The notes under the pieces were generated by a model that was not told the origin of the DNA, did no database searches, and saw nothing but the letters and a program-made list of their open reading frames with translations. A stretch of 64,000 bases of DNA from Chryseobacterium sp. OV279 (GTDB lineage Bacteria; Bacteroidota; Bacteroidia; Flavobacteriales; Weeksellaceae). Below, piece after piece: positions 60,837 to 64,000 of the stretch. Position 1 is the stretch's first letter. Every line of letters starts with the position of its first letter. The stretch is from assembly GCF_900128945.1 (NCBI RefSeq), contig NZ_FQUD01000002.1, forward strand, positions 62,001 through 126,000. The letters are read 5' to 3'. A program made the position numbers and the translations under genes.

Positions 60837-61391
60837 TTATTTTAATCGTCTTAATTGTTCGCTTTCGCTGATGATTTTCTCCAATCTTGAAAGTCTTGTT
60901 TTTTCCTGTTTGGCACTCATCAGCCAGTGAATGGTCACCTTTTTATAAGATGGCGCCTGCTTTTCAAAAAATTCCCAGGCATTTTTGTGAGCTTTAAATT
61001 CTTTCTCATAAGCCGGATCAAGAATATATTCCGTTTCATGATAATAAATTCCCGTTTTGTCCTCTTTTCTTGCGTCAAATACCTTCTGTCCTGCAGGTTT
61101 CATCAGTCCGGCTTTCGTAAGTTCTTCCACCTTTTTTATATTGATGAGGCTCCAGTTGCTGTTGGGCTTTCTTGGCGTAAACCGGTTGTAATAGCTTTCT
61201 TCATCTACCGACCTTCTCACCCCGTCTATCCAGCCAAAACATAAAGCCTGATCAACTGATTCAGACCAGTTCATAGATGCTTTTCCGGTACCTTTTTTGT
61301 AAAAACCGACCAAAACTTCCTTTTCTGTTGTATGATTTTCCTCAAGCCACTTTCTGAATTCTTCCGTTGTTGCAAAAAATATAGGAGCCAT
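60837..61391 (-). CDS. YdeI/OmpD-associated family protein
   Basis: 184 residues. The N-terminal phrases FRKWLEENHTTEKEVLVGFYKKGTGKASM and SVDQALCFGWIDGVRRSVD are diagnostic of YdeI-like proteins. The C-terminal helices end in QEKTRLSRLEKIISESEQ. The family has been linked to stress and antimicrobial peptide resistance; its molecular role is unknown. The start was kept at the ATG at 61391. Confidence 0.85.
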   Translation of the reverse strand: MAPIFFATTEEFRKWLEENHTTEKEVLVGFYKKGTGKASMNWSESVDQALCFGWIDGVRRSVDEESYYNRFTPRKPNSNWSLINIKKVEELTKAGLMKPAGQKVFDARKEDKTGIYYHETEYILDPAYEKEFKAHKNAWEFFEKQAPSYKKVTIHWLMSAKQEKTRLSRLEKIISESEQLRRLK

Positions 61392-61535
61392 GGTGAATCT
61401 TTTTGATGCGTATTAAAATGTAATATTACAAAACTTTTCTTTGAAATGAGAATTTGACAGGGACAAAATCGCCCGATCAAAAAATGCGGCAGTATGCTTT
61501 TTTATTGTAATTTTATTCAGGTAAAACGCTAGACA

Positions 61536-62183
61536 ATGGAATTTCTTCAGGATCACTATGCCGTCCAAAACGAACTGCTTCTTATACTTATCTCAGTCCT
61601 TCTGGGATTGCTGATCGGTGCAGAACGGGAATACAGGAACAAATCTGCGGGTTTGCGGACCTTTATTCTGGTATGTTTCGGATCCTGCCTGTTCACTATT
61701 CTTTCCATTAAAATCGGAGTTCAGAATCCGGATCGTCTGGCCGCCAATATCATTACCGGAATAGGTTTTCTTGGAGCCGGCGTTATTTTTAAAGGAGACA
61801 ATAAAATCGATGGAATCACAACAGCCACCACCATCTGGGCGACCGCTTCTATTGGAATGGCCGTAGGCTCGGGATACGTGTATCTTTCGCTTTTAGGAAC
61901 AGCGTTGGTTATTTTAATTCTCAGTGCACTTATCTATCTGCAGAATTTCATAGACAGCAGCCACAAGATCAGGGAATACAGAATCACGGTAGCGGGATCA
62001 GAAGATATAAAACATTGTGAAAAAATTTTTGAAGATCACCATCTGAAATATTTTATGCTGAAAATGCAGTATTCACAGGGAAATCTTTCCATAACGTGGA
62101 GGCTCACCGGGAAACATACCAAACACGATGAGGTGGTAAGAAGCCTTATCAATGACCCTAAAATCACAGCCTATCAATTTTAA
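61536..62183 (+). CDS. MgtC/SapB-family membrane protein
   Basis: 215 residues. Four or five helices with the MgtC signature LLGLLIGAEREYRNKSAGLRT, NIITGIGFLGAGVIFKGD and GITTATTIWATASIGMAVG. The last 70 residues form an ACT-like soluble domain (YRITVAGSEDIKHCEKIF). The family modulates membrane ATP synthase or magnesium transport. Monocistronic, ending at a bidirectional terminator. Confidence 0.9.
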   Translation: MEFLQDHYAVQNELLLILISVLLGLLIGAEREYRNKSAGLRTFILVCFGSCLFTILSIKIGVQNPDRLAANIITGIGFLGAGVIFKGDNKIDGITTATTIWATASIGMAVGSGYVYLSLLGTALVILILSALIYLQNFIDSSHKIREYRITVAGSEDIKHCEKIFEDHHLKYFMLKMQYSQGNLSITWRLTGKHTKHDEVVRSLINDPKITAYQF

Positions 62184-62193
62184 GGTAAATACA

Positions 62194-62223
62194 AAAAAAT
62201 AAAGGCCTGAGCCTTTATTTTTT
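62194..62223. terminator. Bidirectional terminator between mgtC-like and nlpE-like genes
   Basis: AAAAAATAAAGGC and GCCTTTATTTTTT form a perfect 13-bp stem with a 4-base loop. It overlaps the stop codon of the minus-strand gene. Confidence 0.85.
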
Positions 62224-62703
62224 CTTGAAAACATACAGATCCTTGTTCGGCCCGGTGATTTCCTGTCCGTCCATATCAAGCTGTATCAGGATGTTTTCGC
62301 CTACTTTATATTTGTAACTGGCTGTTTTTCCTTTTAACGTAATTACGCTTCCTGAAGCATCCCATTCAAAAGTACCTTTATCCTGGTTTTTTGAATTCCT
62401 GTCGATGTATTCTTCAGTAATGCTGAACGTTTTATCATTATTTAAAGTCAGGGAAGTTTTGATTCCAGGACAGTCGGCGCATGGAACCACCGCTTCATAA
62501 GTTCCCGGCCAGTCAAGAGCGTTTTCCGAAGTATCGCCTGCCGCAGTAGGAGTTGCTTTCGTAATGCTGTCCGCAGGATTGGTCTGTACAGCCGCAGAAT
62601 CCGTTGCCGCATCTGTCGTTTCAGTCGTTTTTTCTTTCTGATTACACGATGCCAAAAAGACCGCCGATGCAATTCCGAGAATGAACATTTTGCTATTCAT
62701 CAT
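62215..62703 (-). CDS. NlpE N-terminal-domain lipoprotein
   Basis: 162 residues with a lipobox (VFLASCNQK), a Thr/Ala-rich linker and an NlpE N-terminal beta barrel: YEAVVPCADCPGIKTSLTL with the family CxxC, then KTFSITEEYIDRNSKNQDKGTFEWDAS. NlpE senses surface contact and copper stress in enterobacteria; here only the N-terminal domain is present. Confidence 0.85.
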   Translation of the reverse strand: MMNSKMFILGIASAVFLASCNQKEKTTETTDAATDSAAVQTNPADSITKATPTAAGDTSENALDWPGTYEAVVPCADCPGIKTSLTLNNDKTFSITEEYIDRNSKNQDKGTFEWDASGSVITLKGKTASYKYKVGENILIQLDMDGQEITGPNKDLYVFKKK

Positions 62704-62764
62704 GATAAAGTAATTTAAATATATTAATAATTATGTGCGGTGTTTGAAACAAAAACTGAGCCGT

Positions 62765-63065
62765 TTCGGGGGTGTAGAGTCGGAGAGTTTGAGTGTTTGA
62801 GTGTTTTAGGGTTTTAGGGTTTTAGAGCAAGAGAGTTGCTAGTTGCTGGTTGACAGTTGCTGGTTCGAATCTCGAAACCCGAAACTCGCATCCCGAAACA
62901 TATCTAAAATCTGAAATCTTGATTCCTGGTTCTTGGCTCTTGTTTCTTAAATTCACGATTCACTTGCGAAGCAAAGTTCACAATTGCCTTTTTTCAACCT
63001 CAATCTCAACCTTAGACTTAAAAGTCTCGTGTCTGAAATCTGGAGTCTGAAGTCTAAAATCTAAA
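62765..63065. repeat. Interspersed repeat, forward orientation
   Basis: GAGAGTTTGAGTGTTTGAG, a triple GGGTTTTA run, GAAACTCGCATCCCG and GATTCACTTGCGAAGCAAAG match the reverse complement of 39590-39750 and parts of 28447-28700. The long gap from 62704 to 63126 has no gene. Confidence 0.7.
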
Positions 63066-63126
63066 ATCCTCCCCCACGTAAGGCATATGTACAATATTCT
63101 TTGTAAATTGGGGCAAAATTTTGATT

Positions 63127-64000
63127 ATGACAAAAAAGATACTTTTATCCGTATTTCTTTTGCCGGCTGCAATGGCATTCGCTCAGCAATATGGAGGAAT
63201 GTGGATTCCGACAGAACTGAATGAAAAGGAAATGAAGGATATGGGAATGAAGATCTCTGCCAAAGACATTTTCAATACCCAGAAGCCAAGCATAAAGGAT
63301 GCGGTGGTACAGTTTAACGGCGGATGTACTGCGGAAATCATTTCTCCAAAAGGATTGTTACTGACCAACCACCACTGTGGATACGGGCAGATTCAGGCAC
63401 ATTCTACAGTTCAGAATGATCTTCTTTCAAACGGGTTCTGGGCTAAGAATCCTGAGGGAGAACTTCCGAATCCTGGCGTAAAAGTAGACTTCATTGTTGA
63501 TATCAAAGAAGCTACCGATCAGATTTTAGAAGGAACAGACAACCTTGTTGAACCTGAACTGGCTAAAAAGATCAGCAAGAATATTGAGGTTTATAAAAAC
63601 GCTCAGAAAATAGAATCTTACCAGTCGATCATTGTAAAACCAATGTATTACGGTAACAAATATTACGCTTTTACTACTGAAACTTACAAAGATATCCGTT
63701 TGGTTGGGGCACCGCCTCAAAGCATAGGTAAATTTGGTAGCGATACAGATAACTGGGTTTGGCCTAGACACACCGGAGATTTCTCGATGTTCAGAATTTA
63801 TGCGGGGAAAGACAACAAGCCTGCTGAATATTCGAAAGACAACGTTCCTTATGTTCCAAAACATTATCTGCCGGTTTCTATAAAAGATAAAGCTGAAAAC
63901 GACTTTACATTCGTATTCGGATTCCCTGGAAAAACTACGGAATATCTTCCTGCAGTAGCTGTGGAGAAGATTATGAAAGATATTGATCCGGCGAGAATTG
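63127..64000 (+). CDS. S46-family dipeptidyl peptidase (3' end outside window)
   Basis: The first 291 residues are present. A signal peptide ends in AMAFAQ, followed directly by QYGGMWIPTEL, the typical mature start of DPP7/DPP11. LLLTNHHCGYG holds the catalytic His of S46 peptidases, and FGSDTDNWVWPRHTGDFSMFR carries the conserved Asp region. These periplasmic exopeptidases remove dipeptides for amino-acid-based growth. DPP7 and DPP11 cannot be told apart because the specificity residue lies beyond the edge. Confidence 0.9.
   Translation, partial: MTKKILLSVFLLPAAMAFAQQYGGMWIPTELNEKEMKDMGMKISAKDIFNTQKPSIKDAVVQFNGGCTAEIISPKGLLLTNHHCGYGQIQAHSTVQNDLLSNGFWAKNPEGELPNPGVKVDFIVDIKEATDQILEGTDNLVEPELAKKISKNIEVYKNAQKIESYQSIIVKPMYYGNKYYAFTTETYKDIRLVGAPPQSIGKFGSDTDNWVWPRHTGDFSMFRIYAGKDNKPAEYSKDNVPYVPKHYLPVSIKDKAENDFTFVFGFPGKTTEYLPAVAVEKIMKDIDPARI

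Noticed and set aside
62855..62885. GGTTCGAATCTCG resembles a tRNA T-loop
   Set aside because: No acceptor, D or anticodon stems can be placed around it, and the word belongs to the interspersed repeat also seen at 28447 and 39470.

Overview
The window comes from a Bacteroidota genome, most likely a Chryseobacterium-like member of the Flavobacteriales (Weeksellaceae). The evidence is AT-rich DNA with little Shine-Dalgarno signal, repeated TAnnTTTG promoter boxes, a TonB-dependent receptor tail, a protein with a type IX secretion sorting tail, an S46 peptidase, a Bacteroidota-type (subtype iii) type VI secretion locus and a Bacteroidota-style curli operon. The genus is inferred from gene style; no database search was possible. 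No rRNA or tRNA gene and no CRISPR array was seen.

Layout. 1-22.6 kb is metabolic and stress housekeeping: the end of a TonB receptor gene with a thioredoxin-like gene, a divergent HxlR/MDR-cupin unit with a palindromic operator, a Crp-like regulator with DoxX and AhpD-like genes, aldo/keto reductases, a tight four-gene redox operon (11115 to 8571, minus strand), two secreted hydrolases, LysR, two GNATs, AlkD-like, nitronate monooxygenase, Mpl, an acyltransferase and a NUDIX hydrolase. 23.0-28.4 kb is a curli operon: a CsgA-like subunit with 22 exact 11-residue units, a minor CsgB-like protein, a CsgE with an N-terminal CsgH-like domain, CsgF, CsgG with a C-terminal barrel, and a beta-propeller lipoprotein. 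28.8-34.7 kb holds two LuxR-type regulators whose receiver domains lack the phospho-accepting Asp, OsmC, a T9SS-sorted protein, RNase G, a 29-residue very basic protein and HU.

34.9-52.0 kb is the T6SS region: two TssO-like membrane proteins, a PKD membrane protein, TssR, three TssD (Hcp) tube proteins, TssH (ClpV), a lytic transglycosylase, VgrG, a LysM protein, and a PAAR-like effector candidate flanked by two paralogous membrane proteins (probable immunity proteins). One of these has a frameshift at an A9 tract. A third paralog survives only as a 3' scrap. The sheath, baseplate and TssN genes are not here. All three hcp genes carry the same tandem 21-bp-period palindromic operator exactly 48 bp upstream of a TAnnTTTG box. 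This is the strongest regulatory signal in the window.

52.2-64.0 kb contains polA, a minus-strand run of small secreted or membrane proteins including an Imm22-like immunity protein and a DUF6000-like protein, YdeI-like, MgtC, an NlpE-like lipoprotein, and the start of an S46 dipeptidyl peptidase. Several interspersed repeat families fill the longer intergenic gaps, and a 197-bp tandem repeat downstream of the DJ-1-like gene carries copies of that gene's own stop region.
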